The notes under the pieces were generated by a model. That model ran no database searches. It was not told the DNA's origin and saw only the letters and a program-made list of their open reading frames with translations. The position numbers and the translations under genes were made by a program. Shown here one piece after another: positions 46,721-57,985 of a stretch of DNA of 64,000 nucleotides (position 1 is the first letter of the stretch; each line of letters begins with the position of its first letter). The stretch is from Fasciola hepatica. Its lineage: Eukaryota; Platyhelminthes; Trematoda; Plagiorchiida; Fasciolidae. The stretch is taken from NCBI GenBank assembly GCA_948099385.1, contig CANUEZ040000108.1, positions 1,746,001 to 1,810,000 of the forward strand, written 5' to 3'.

Positions 46721-48435
46721 ACCAGAAACCATTTCAAACAAATTAAAATTCGCTTTTAGTACCGATCGACTGAGGCAAATTCTTTTCGTTTCTTTTTTAC
46801 TCATTTTCGTTTGCTCACTTATTTCTGTTTACCCTTCAACTGCATATACGGGCACAGTGAAAGAAGGAACCCCCAACATGTCTTGTTCGATTATTTTGTA
46901 CAGTAAACATGCATATTTTTTCTGCGACACTTAGGTGAGGGCTTCGTAGAGAGCCGCCAAGCCCGTGAGCGATTTGGTGACTCTCCACCGGTGGCACGAG
47001 TGGAATGTGGCACTGTACCTTGGTCACCTAGACGACCGATGACACATGAGGCCTGTGATGCTAATGGAGACCTGAGCGCTATACGCTCTCAAGTAAACCG
47101 AAGGGTTACTTTGACAGTTCCGCTCTAGGAGGGTTGTTGTAGTAACCTGGAAATGACTGAGTATGAATGTGCAAATTCAAGAAAAAAATGACCGTAGAAA
47201 AACGTAACCTATTACCACCTAGATCTAATCTGTTTGTACGTTGTTCCTTGCCACAGGGCGGTGCTCCTTTGGTCTGCTTGAAGTAAGAACAATTGGCTTC
47301 CACCAAATGAAGAACACTAGTCTTGACTGCCCTGCTTATGGACTGCTGAACGTTTGCCTCCCCCAGCTAGTATCGCGTCCGATGTAACCCCTAAAATTAA
47401 ACGTGAAAGACATTGTTACTATCCAATAAGTCCTCCGTCTAGTCCGCAACTTCTACCTTCTTTTGGCACACGTCGGAACTTTAAGCTTGTTGGCCTTTCC
47501 ATAGGCCATTTTCGGGATCTAGCCAGTACCTGGTACCCGGAGTACTAAAAATCCTCCAACATCGGAGCCGTCCCACAAGCGCTCGTTGACTGGTCTCTTT
47601 CCAGGTGATTACAAAACCCAAGACGGAGATTACTTTGACAAGAGACTGGATTTTACTAGAGTAAACCCTTGGATCCATCTTCGTCCCACGCCATATGGCT
47701 GCTGAATATCTCAACCTAAGTTCTAGCTGCAGCCTAATGGAAAATTCGCGGGCCTCCACGTACATTGGCTTACATTGGGGCCCACTCGTTCATCGATGAA
47801 GACGCCTAGCTTTAAGCTCCCCGACGCTCGCCCTGACGGCCACCGTGGTTTGCCCAACATTTTGACACATGGAGAACATTTATAGGAAGAACTGAGGGGT
47901 TGGTTTCTGATAGCGATTCACCCTTCATCCATTGTCTCATAATGGGCACACCAACCAGCCAGCCCCGCTGCGTCCCTGATCACGGCAATACCTAGGGTCC
48001 TGAAAGTCCTCCGTCACTTGTCCGCTTTCTTCCATTCTGAAGCCTAGTTTATATAAGGTCACTTCTCACAGGCCGAATTGTGATCTCCATGCCAATACTT
48101 CCTTCCGGGTGTTCAATGAACACTGGGCCAAGCGCACTTGGATTTTGGCCTTTCCTCAACCAAGCAGGCTGGCCAATGTGCTAAAAGGTTATCATACGAT
48201 TCACCGACCTGACTAGTTGCCCGCTATTTTGGGAGTCAGTTGTAGCAGGAAGGCCGTCACACTTTGCTTCCGGCGGTTGGAGATCTCCTTATTAACGCGG
48301 GCTGCTGGTAAGACTATCGTAATCAGACTCTGGAACGTTAGGCCTTTATTTGTTGCCTCATTCGGGCTGCGGTATATGCGACCTGTATCCTCGGGGCTAC
48401 CATGGATAAAAAAGAGGTAAAAAAGGGTAACGATG
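46721..48435. other. No gene assigned; possible gypsy 3' LTR and LINE-B remains
   Basis: 46.72-47.1 kb is the sequence directly after pol, where a 3' LTR would be expected, but with no second copy to compare it cannot be delimited. At 47.99-48.03 kb the minus strand has a block (GTGACGGAGGACTTTCAGGA) that matches 52.47-52.50 kb at the start of the LINE-B fragment, so further LINE-B remains are likely. Open frames are 94 codons or fewer. Confidence 0.35.
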
Positions 48436-48439
48436 CTTT

Positions 48440-48725
48440 CAGAAAAAAAGCTACTTCGAAATACTGTTCAAAATGTTTGGTAATTGGCAATAAACTTCAT
48501 CCTTCTACCATGCCATCCTCTCCTTTCGTCCGATGGGCGTAGTGTTCCCTGGCGGACGGCGGCTTCTCTGCTGGAATCACGTGTAGCCACGTCTCTGCTA
48601 TCGCAATGGTGTCGGCTCCGTTTCTGATAACCCTCAGTTCCTTCAACTCGTTTCCTTTGTTGAAGTCTTTTGTGTTCGTTACCTGGTCCTTCCCGTGAGA
48701 AGTACAGTAAAGCTAAATTGTCGGA
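48440..48725 (-). pseudogene. LINE-B APE-type endonuclease N-terminal fragment
   Basis: On the minus strand NLALLYFSREGPGNEHKRL (ending near 48660) aligns with the opening motif of LINE endonucleases, L-L-x-F/N-x-R-S-L-x-N-K. After a frame change ELRVIRNGADTIAIAETWLH follows. DxIAIxETWLH is the well-known second motif with the catalytic Glu. The rest of the endonuclease, including GDFN and SDH, is not recognisable downstream (lower coordinates). The relation to the LINE-B reverse transcriptase at 50.2-52.5 kb is inferred from shared strand and one matching block, not from overlap. Confidence 0.5.
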
Positions 48726-48729
48726 TACT

Positions 48730-50160
48730 TCCAATCCGCCTATGTAGCCGGACCTCGGACTCACCGCTCGATAACTCCCGCTTTGTTTGCCTCTGGACTG
48801 AAATTTTGAGAGAATGGGGCCAGTCTGCTGCTTCGGCGGTGCTCATCATGATGGTCCTTTCCAACAATAGAACCTCCGGCTACTGATGCGGGTTAGTCAG
48901 AAGATGAATCAGCATAACTGATCCTTGAATCACTTTTAGGGCAAGTGTGTCTCTCCTGTAGGAAAGGTTCTAGCTGGAGTATTTATGGAGCTCCTCCTTG
49001 AGTTATCTGGTTCCACACAAAACACTCCACCCTTGTGCCTGGCTACTTTGTCTGATGCTGCCGTTAAGAATATTGTAGCGCCCGAATATGAATAACACCG
49101 GCTGAGTGTCCTGGGCCGCTTTGAGTTTGCTGACTCACGGCTCATGCAACAAACTCTTTCCAAAGCCTGGACAGGAGCAAGATTCTCCTTCATCCCGCCG
49201 TTTAACACAAGCCGTTGTTTTATTGAATCCTGGCGGCTGGGAGCAGCTTCCATTGGATTGCAGCTGTTTCGTACTCCTTACACACCACTTCAAGTATATA
49301 TTGCGATGGTGCTAGTAGATTTTGGGTTGACCGGGGCACGCTCCGTATTGCAACTGCTGAACTGTTACCAAAGGTAGTTCATTTTGCCACCAGTTGTTTG
49401 GGAGCCATCCATTTCCAGTGACAGTTACGATCTTTTCCTCCTATTTGACACCGAAAAACCATAGATTCCTGTACCCCGCAGGCATTTATTCGGTCTGACA
49501 CTCAAGGGGTTAATCCGCGCCGATATTTTTCACCAGTTGCATTATTTTTGAACTGAAGATGGGCTCCTGTATTCACTCTTGCTTAACACCCTTTGTTGTC
49601 TGAAATCTTTCATTCATCCCTGTTATTTGCTCCGGATAGGGAAGTATGGGTTCAAAAGCTGAATACAAGGCAGAACATGAACATCCTTGTGGCAAGTCAT
49701 TACTGCCATTCAAATCTCTCTTCATGAAGGCTTGCTGTGCTTATGATTACGCCGCTCCAGATTAAGGAAGCAAACGGATTATGCGAAAGCTGCCGAAACC
49801 GAGAAAGGGGCTACGAATGCCAAACGGTTCACGATTGTCTCTATGGAAAGAGGGGAAAAAAGTAGCCTCGTCGTTGACTTTTACGGTTAAACAGAAGATC
49901 ACGTTATTTTATGCCTTCCCGGGGTGGGCAGGAACGGGGGCCCTGACGAGGCTTTGAGGCTAAGTAATGAATGTTTTCAAACACATAACAGGATGCTCAA
50001 GACTTGATTCATTTGGGCACGACCAGCTTTTGGCTTGGTTAGATTTGCCTGAATGGTAACTTCAGTGTTCTAGTATTTCCTCGACGCTGTGCTCTATATT
50101 TGTACGCCAATTCGGATATTAGATTTTGTTGTTCGGCCCAGATAATAACTAGGGCCAAAA
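48730..50160. other. No gene assigned; contains repeat block R3
   Basis: Open frames up to 105 codons (minus, 48936-49253), unrecognised. Positions 49375-49445 match 57908-57975 (repeat R3). Confidence 0.4.
49370..49450 (+). repeat. Repeat block R3, copy 1
   Basis: CACCAGTTGTTTGGGAGCC, then CAGTGACAGTTACGATC and TTTTCCTCCTAT, in the same order and spacing as CACCAGTGGTTTGAAACC, GGTGACATTTGCGATC and GTTCCTCCTAT at 57915-57975. About 70 bases are shared. The function and full extent are unknown. Confidence 0.5.
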
Positions 50161-50169
50161 TTAGTTATT

Positions 50170-52530
50170 CATTTATTGTCGCGGAAGAGAAATAAAGTGA
50201 GGTTTAGAGTGTCCCGTAGGAGGAAATGGGAGAGCTAGTAAAGGGCTAAAGGAATTATTCCAAAACAAATCAGGGCACAGGACTGGCTGTCGACAACTAT
50301 GGTGGTCCAGTCTCTTGCTCCTGTGAGTCCCTTGTCTCATCGGGCTTCGACCCACTTGAATAGTTGCCTGTCAATGGATGAAAATTCAGCAGCTTGACAC
50401 TTGTCGGGTCGCCCTCGGAAAGAGCAGCAGAAGCAACATTTCGATGGGGTAAAGCCTCGGTAACCGGCAAGGTCACTCGTCATGCAGAAGTCGGCCACCC
50501 GATAGTCGGCTCTGTTGTAATTAGCTGCGGAGCCCATGCGTGGACCTCGTACTCTAGGTGTGGTCTCACCAGTGCCGTGCAAATGAGCGGTATAACTCTA
50601 TGGTCCCTTGACGCCACTGCTGTTCTCAGTTGGTACATGGCTTAGTCCGCCCTGTTGGCCCCTGATGGGTGTTGCGCAGACGGCTTAACGTTGCTTGTTA
50701 CGATGATCTCCGAGACCTAAATCTCCTTCTCTTAGGCCATTGGTTCTGGGTTTCCCGGTTTCAAGTGGGGGCTCCTGTAAAGCACTCGTGCAAATCCTCC
50801 TCAGTTGTTGTCAATTACTTGTTTTGTGAGACTATGCCATTTACCTTATCGCCCCTCGAAAAGTGTAGCACGCATCATCCACTAGAATTTAACATTGGTT
50901 ACTATTTTGCTCACATGCCGTGGCAAATTTTTGATTCGAACTTGGACTTCCTTGAAGATCGTATCTAACAACGACCTTTGCTAAACTCTGGTCTTCTTTG
51001 CTGAACATTTTGGTTGAGGTTTGTACATGATTAACGTGTTTATAACTTGGCCTTTCAGTACCGTAGAACCAGCTAATGGATCTTGTTCTGACTTTGGGAT
51101 TCTTTAATTGGGCTACGCAATACTCACGATCGAAATAACCTTAACAGCCTCCCCTGGGACCAACCTTTTAGCAGACGTGTACATTTCCCTCTGTCTGGTG
51201 GTAGGTCCCAAGCGACTGTCCAGTCAGGAATAGAATTTAGATCCTCCTGAATCTGTGTGGATTCGAGATAACCGATATCTTTTTCATTTTCTGCAAGCAT
51301 GAAAGCGGGAGGATGTAAGGACACCAGGTGAGTCTTTCATATACACCAGGAAAAGAACTCTTTCCAGCACTGATCCCTGCAGTGCCCCCTAGTTACCGTA
51401 GCCGTAGTGGACTTATCATCCCTAATCTTGAAGTATAACCTACCGTGGCAGAGGTGAGCATGTACCAGTTCAGTTGCCCTAGTAGCCACATTCGCCCCAC
51501 CTAGATTACGCAACAGCTGCATGTGCTTCGCTTTATCAAGTGTTTTGCAAAATTCGAGAAACTAGACCTTAAATATTCCACTTTTGTCTAGTCTCCGAGT
51601 TGCCTCGTCAGGGTAGCTCAGGAGGTTTCTGAGGCAGGACTTTCCTTTAACGAACCTGTGCTGTTACACTGCAGCTGGGTTATTTATCTCCAGGTGTCCC
51701 ACTAGCGCATTTCCAGTTACTCTCCCAATACCATGGGGACTAACGAGAGTAGGCTAACAGGCCGATAATTTTCACTTCCTTCCTCTCACCAATTTGCGTA
51801 TTGGTTAAACGTCTGCAGTTTTCCATTCGACCGGTAATCGCGCTTCCATAAAAGACTTTCCATAAACTTAGCCAAAGGACCTGCAAGTACCTTGGCCAGC
51901 AGTTTTAGAATTGCCGGGTATACGCCATCCCTTTCTTGGGATTTCCTCTGGTCAAGTGCCTCTAAGACCAGTTAAACATCTTTCTGTGTAACCTCAAGCT
52001 CCTCCATCTGCCTAGGCCTGGACACCCCAGGAAGGGGCGGTGGACCCCCTCGAAGTACTCGCTATGAACATCTATCTTTTGTACGTCGTCCTTAGCTGGC
52101 CACCTTCGCCCGGATGTAGCTGAAGAACGATTCTGTTTTTTTCGCTACCCTGGCGATCCTGAACTCGTACGTTAGTTTCTCGGATTTCTATTGACAGACT
52201 TTCAGCTCGCTTATTCGTCTGCACTAGATGAAGGGCCTATGTACACCGGTTTCCTGGCGTCTTTGCCGTGCCAAGCGTTTGCGCTTCAACACCCGGGTCA
52301 TACCTTCTTTACACCAAGGTGGTAGCCTTTTATTCCGGACCCTGTGCAGCTGAGCTACTTTGTCCGTCATAAGTAGTAAGTTGCCTTTTATAACCTCCCA
52401 AACGTCTTCCGCTTTGCCCTCGGTATCTCAAGCAGGCAACTCTGCCATCACTCTCAGGTGTCCTTTGTCTAACTTCCTGAAGGTCCTCAGTCACTTATCT
52501 GGCAGGGAAGACTAAAGCCATCACCGATAT
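50170..52530 (-). mobile_element. LINE-B fragment: reverse transcriptase of a second LINE family, minus strand
   Basis: Reading from 52.5 kb downward there is a linker (WEVIKGNLLLMTDKVAQLHR with RVRNKRLPPWCKEGM), then SQERDGVYPAILKLLAKVLA, ENYRPVSLLSLVPMV (plus coordinates about 51751-51780), a degraded Asp-containing motif A region (FAKHLIKR), LQGSVLERVLFLVYMKD (about 51335-51390), motif C, and the thumb ALVRPHLEYEVHAWAPQL (about 50520-50580). Motif C reads LAEN at 51286-51297 where FADD is expected. All parts are split by stops and frame changes. Its motifs differ clearly from LINE-A (GDxHxEY blocks, linker and thumb), so it is a separate family of Jockey/CR1/RTE-like type. No endonuclease is joined to it. 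Confidence 0.8.
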
Positions 52531-52534
52531 TCAG

Positions 52535-53050
52535 AAAACCACACAGGCTGCTCTCTTTCCCGAAAAAGCGCTTAAGCTTATGAGAACGGGGCCCTGTTTC
52601 AGATGGACAAACCGTTACCATTATTGTGGTCTTCGTTTCACTACACAGGATCAAATCTTTTCAGAAATCAACCCATTTTGGCACCACGGCCTGACTTCCG
52701 CTATTTCGTTATCTTAGGCTTCGTGATGTTTGTCTCCCCTTCCGAAGATGCGCTCAACACCAGTACAGCAGGTAGCTTTTATTTTGTGGCCAGCAGCTTC
52801 AATGTCTAACACGGCAAACAACTCTCCACCACCATCTTATCTCTTTCGGGAAAGTTTAGCACTGTCGCAGTTATTCACTAGACCATATGGTTCTTTCATT
52901 TCTCACGACCTATATCTCTCCGACATGGTCATTACTCATTCACCTTGCCGCAAAGAGCATCAACCCAGAGGCTCACGCTATACGTACATAGCCCTTCATA
53001 TCCCAAACTTCATCCCAGCTAATCCTAAAGTTTCATTGCGTGTATTATTT
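52535..53050. other. No gene seen
   Basis: Between the 5' end of the LINE-B fragment and repeat R2. The longest frame is 109 codons (52730-53059), unrecognised. Confidence 0.4.
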
Positions 53051-53059
53051 CCTCTATAA

Positions 53060-53510
53060 TTTCCCTCATTGATCCTCAGCTGGGACCCAACCAGACTGCA
53101 CTTCCCTTATTTTCTTTCACTTCCCAGTTCGTCGTCAATGGGAAAGAGGCTTTCTACTAGGTTGTAATTCTCTGGCTTTAACTTTGTGCCACCAACAAGT
53201 TTCGGGCGCCTGGAAAACAGTCCGTTTCTTTTCGGATACGCAACCGCTTCTCTATTGGCCTTACCATCCGTGACCATTCGCAGTCCCGCCACTCCTTGCT
53301 GAATCATAAGACTCTGCCGGGATCTTCACGCTACCAACGATAAACCATTGATTTTCACTCGCACGAAACCCAGCAGTGAGGGGCTCTATCAAACTTTCCA
53401 CTTTGGCTCGAGCACATCGGGCTTGTAGGACATCTGCAACAACTCGCGATAGCCAGTAGCACGGAAAACCACAAATTTGTCCTCAAAGAGATTCTTAGAC
53501 TAAGTGCCCG
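53060..53510 (+). mobile_element. Unclassified repeat R2, copy 2
   Basis: Starts with GATCCTCAGCTGGGACCCA at 53070 and the following CCAGACTGC block, matching 41503-41530. The TTGGCTCGAGCACATCGGGC and AGGACATCTGCAACAAC blocks (about 53403-53445) match the other copy. The minus-strand open frame of 130 codons (53355-53747) is not kept in copy 1 and has no recognised domain. Confidence 0.55.
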
Positions 53511-55009
53511 GTGAGCGGTCAATCCCACCCAATAGTCTCGGCTACGATTATGAGAATTCTCCCTTCCTTCAAATGTTGCTGCAATCATGGCCTGCCTGAT
53601 TTGTCCCACATACTGTCCTTTAAATTCCTTTTTGGAGGTTTCCCCCGTGGTCCAGTGGCCTATCCCTTTACAAGCCCGGCCAAAATTATTACCCCGTCTA
53701 TTCTTATTCATCCGGCTATTCTTGATCTGTTTCCTCCAGCGCCACATGTCCGAGCACTGAAATAATCATAGCTATTTGAGACTCCTTCTCCATTGGCCCG
53801 TCTCCCGAGGTTGTTTATCTATCTATCCTCGGTCCTTTATTACATTTTCTCGGTACACGGAGTAGATCTCGTTATTTTGGTCACTTTTATTGCTGCTTTC
53901 CCCTTCAGTTCCACAATTACCAAGGATACCTCTGAAATACCCTGTAAAGTTGATTCAGCAATGTGATTTGATAGTATATGTCTGTTATCTCTATAAGCCA
54001 ACCTGTCCTTTCACTTAAGTCTGTCGTATTCCGTCATACTAGTCATGTCAGCTACGGGCGCACCACAAATTCGCACATTTATGATGATTTTGTCGAGCAT
54101 CCTCTTGTAGTGTCAAAGCGATCTACTTTTATAAGTGACCGCCGATGGTTATTTAACTACGCTATCATCACCGGCATAAGATGCTGTCGTGGCCATGCGT
54201 ATCACACGGATCTGTCGTCTAGTCCCCGTTTTCACAACAACGCTCCAAGTTCCACCTACCAGCGATTAATCTATCCTCCATTTTCAAACTTTTCTCTCCA
54301 CTGCTTTTATCATCATTCTAGAAATATTTTGAACGATGTGGTGTCCATTTGGTAAACACTTGACCCCATCAATATCTGCCCACGGAACTTTACGACCGCA
54401 GTCCTAGGGTGGTTTGTATTATTTCACTTTTGATGGTCCTTCCGAGTAACCCTCTGATATTCCTCAGCACCAATAAGCAGTGGCTCTTTTCCACGGTCCA
54501 AGAGTATTATCAGTTGAGAGCCACTTCCCGCAGCTCACTTTGCCGTCACTTTTTAAATCTGATCACATATCCTACTGCAGTAGTTGCACTCATCGCATTG
54601 ATTTGACGCCCAGTTCATTTCGATAGACTATGGTCTACCCATCTTATTCGTGCCAGTCCGTTCAGCTTAGCCTGATTCGGCCATTAGCATGTGATCCAAC
54701 TTTCAAGAGAAACATTTCTCGCTGATTAATTACTTGCTAAGTATTTTATCATCACTTGCAGGTTACGGAGCATGCTATTATGATAGCTATACACTTCGTA
54801 GGGATTTGTCGTGTTCCCATTCTCGTGCTGTTACATCATGATCTACCTACTTTAAAACTATCAAATCATTTGACCTTCTTTTGCATCTTTCAACCCATTC
54901 GGTAATGATTTCATGGCCATTGTGGTGACAGCTCACCAGACGTTGTTCACTTGAAATTTTTCGATGCCCTCAATACAACACCACTGCACCTCTCAACAGT
55001 GTTCCTCAA

Positions 55010-55330
55010 CTACCTCCACATCGCTGTTTCATCCCGTTCGTCGTCGGATTCTCGGCCCAAGTCATTTCCCTTTAATAAATTTCCCCATACTTCTATATAC
55101 CTTCCATGGACCTTTTTGTCGTTTACGCATAATAACGAAATAATCATAGGTTTCTCAAAAATTCCCATTCCTTCCAGTTTTTTGATGGAACGGTGCAAGC
55201 GTTTTACTTTATCAGCCAGATCAACTTGGTTTTGGTCATTTCGGCCTTCAAAACTTGGGTTTACTTTTGCTTGAGGCCAGTCAAATTGTATCCGTTTATA
55301 ACTTTTCCCCTCTTCCTGTTGCGGGCACAA
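55010..55330 (-). CDS. Unassigned 106-codon open frame
   Basis: I do not recognise it. The predicted protein is highly charged and hydrophilic (VKRLHRSIKKLEGMGIF, DLGRESDDERDETAMWR), unlike the Leu/Ser/Pro/Cys-rich shadow frames that dominate the window. That makes a piece of real coding sequence possible. There is no second conserved copy, no clear start context, and no splice sites that I could confirm. It could equally be chance. Confidence 0.2.
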   Translation of the reverse strand: MCPQQEEGKSYKRIQFDWPQAKVNPSFEGRNDQNQVDLADKVKRLHRSIKKLEGMGIFEKPMIISLLCVNDKKVHGRYIEVWGNLLKGNDLGRESDDERDETAMWR

Positions 55331-56375
55331 ATTTCTCTATTGATCCTGTTAATCCTGGTCGCGTCACTACTAGTTTCATTTAGCCAAACACTGCAACATG
55401 ACATAGGCTTCCGGAAATGTATTATTAATCCAACGGCTATGCGTCGGCTTACAGCTACAACCGTCGAGTCTCTCCGATGTTGCTAAATAGCCCGCAGTTT
55501 TTCCGAACAAGCATATTGTATCGGATCCCATGAGTATATATCATCATCGGTTATACACAGGCCTTTGCCAAGGTTCCTCAAATGCAGCACTTCGTCGCGT
55601 TACTAGTAAATGTTTGACTTGCGGGTGGGAGTAGGGTCCGCCATATTGCCAACCGATGGCCCATGTGCCATTAGAGATAAGCTGCTTCTCTGGGCCCTCG
55701 TTTACGGACTTAAGTGTCGATTACTTCAAAGCCTTTGGTGTCAGGCATGGGAGAGCGCATGAGAAACTTTATGTTGCCTGGTGAGGTGCCCAAAATTCAG
55801 GGCGATTCATAACAAAGTAAAGCATCCAATAACAAATGGCTCCGTAATTCAGGCTGTAATAATGTTCATAGCTGGGAGGGGGCAGCCTGCTTTAAAATGT
55901 AGGGGTGAAGTCGCCAGTGTTACAGAAGCATAAAAAGGACAACTTCTGGTCTTCCCCAATAATTCATAAACGGAGTTGGAATCTTCAGTTGAAACTTGAG
56001 GTACAGTGATATTTTTGGCCCAACCTGCGCTAGTCTCTAGATAGCGCCTGGAAAAGATTGAGGAGGACTTTTCGAGGGGAAAACGATAAGTTGCAGAAAA
56101 TCCTCTAAGGCTACATTTATGTGTCTCCTTGATATCACTCGCTCACAGACGCTAATTGCGTGCTTCTCGTAAGCTTCATGTTTTTATGAACCAACTTTTG
56201 TTTGTTCGCCTCCAACGCGCTACCCTGTCATATCTCACCTTGGCCCTGCGTGAAGCACATACTTGTATCTAGCATGCCAAAACTTGGTTCTCGTTTCATG
56301 AGTCAGTGTGATTGCATAATTTAGGTTTCTGTATGTTTTTTGTTGTTCACTTGATAATCCAGTATCGTAGAACGT

Positions 56376-56807
56376 GTGGATCAAGCTTGTTTTGTTTTCA
56401 GGATTCGTTCAAATTCCGCTGCGTATTTCTTGTTACAAAGAGGATTACGAGCAGTATTCCGTAGCCAAAGCATGGCGGACGATGTTCTCTCGAGGGTTCC
56501 GGGTAGGCTTAGAGGAGCAACGGGAGATAGGAAGTCATTCCATTTGGAAGAAGATGTAGGCGAATCAGAGGCTTTACCGCCCGGTAATTTTCGGTTACTC
56601 AGAGATATTGAAAACTGTGGGTCGGAAGGATCTCTCTCAATCTTGTGTAAGGCTGAAGGACTGGGTTCACTTTTTGATTCACACTTTTTCGAAAATCTTG
56701 GAGCCGGAACAAATGTCTTCTTTGCAAGAGAGACACAGATAACACGATGTCAGGGAAAACTTGCGGCAAATTTTCTTGGTGTTTGTAGTTATGAATGGTT
56801 TTCATAG
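56376..56807 (+). CDS. Unassigned 143-codon open frame, possibly an exon
   Basis: I do not recognise it. A good 3' splice-site pattern, TTGTTTTGTTTTCAG, lies at 56388-56402 just inside the frame, so an exon could start at 56403. The frame beyond it is acidic to neutral with a mixed composition (HLEEDVGESEALPPGNFRLL, RDIENCGSEGSLSILCKAEG). Several GT dinucleotides could serve as donors and none is compelling. Without a homolog or transcript it remains a candidate only. Confidence 0.25.
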   Translation: MDQACFVFRIRSNSAAYFLLQRGLRAVFRSQSMADDVLSRVPGRLRGATGDRKSFHLEEDVGESEALPPGNFRLLRDIENCGSEGSLSILCKAEGLGSLFDSHFFENLGAGTNVFFARETQITRCQGKLAANFLGVCSYEWFS

Positions 56808-57907
56808 AGTTCGGTCACCGTCAAGGACTTTTGATGAGAATTATTCCGATAAACATGACTTGGCTAGAGAGATAGCGGAACAGAAATCAGGCGGGATGTA
56901 AGGCGAGATTTGCGTAAATGTTTTGGTTTCAAGGATATGTTTGTTAGACAGAATACATGGTTAGTTTGTCTATATATATCCCATCAGGTATCGATCGTAG
57001 ATCTAATTACGCTGTTTTTTTCTATAATTTGTGCCAACTTGTTTCTATGGGACGGATAAGCTGTCTAGTGGGAAAACTCGTTCAGAGTGGTATCGTCGCT
57101 TGTACTGTTGCAAGTGAATCAATAGTAATTGTGAAATACAGTCGGTTTTGAGTGATTGATTTGAGTACAAAACTAATCTTGCTCCTCTCCAGTTGGTGTT
57201 TCTGGTTGCACAAATGGGGTGTCCGATTTCATGATAAAATTATGTACCAGTTATATATTTTTGATCAAATTTGGTAGTTTATCTCTCTGAAGGAAATGGG
57301 GCCATTGGAAGATCAAAACTTGCCGTTGTGTACAGTCTCGCTCATGCTGTCACATGTAGCACGTGGCTCTTTTAAGTTGTTGCTTCCGTTAGAGGCAGGG
57401 TTCTTGACAAAGCTCGGCTCCACCGTCACATATGACCCACAACCGGTCTCGATCTGGGACCCTCTCTTGCTCACATAAAAGCGTTACCCATGTGAAACAG
57501 AGTGAAAAGTGACTTTGAGTAATCTTGGAATGAAGTGCACCTAGTGCGAGCGAATGTTCGCTGATGCCTCTCCGTTTGTTATCGGCGTCTTCGCTGCCTC
57601 CCTACGTCGCTGGTGGAGTGTGCGAAGAGTTGGCTGTTACACTGATGAAGCCTACGGATATTCTACCAAAACACTGGCTGATCAAAGCATTCATCGTCAC
57701 TAGTAGATGATGCTACCGATCTTTCAATGTAAGAAGGGAAACCTGGACACTAGTCCACCCATGGAAGTTGCACTGCGTGGCAAAATTTGGTGTGGTTTTT
57801 CTGAATAAACTATTCGCTACTGACATTATATATGAAACAAGCTTCAAATAAGTAGGTGCTCTTTCCGCCCAGGACCCATAAGGCCACTAAAGGTTTGCAA
57901 AATGTAC

Positions 57908-57985
57908 TTCTTTTTGACACCAGTGGTTTGAAACCTTCCATCGCGGGTGACATTTGCGATCCGTTCCTCCTATCGTTTTTCCTGT
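57908..57985 (+). repeat. Repeat block R3, copy 2
   Basis: Partner of 49375-49445. The flanking sequence upstream (CCAGGACCCATAAGG, about 57868) also loosely resembles GGGGCACGCTCCG near 49333, so the repeat may extend to the left. Confidence 0.5.

Noticed and set aside
48300..48345. RLWNVRPLF on the plus strand, resembling the LWNxLP block of LINE reverse transcriptases
   Set aside because: No RT motifs on the plus strand nearby; the LINE-B pieces here are on the minus strand. Probably chance.
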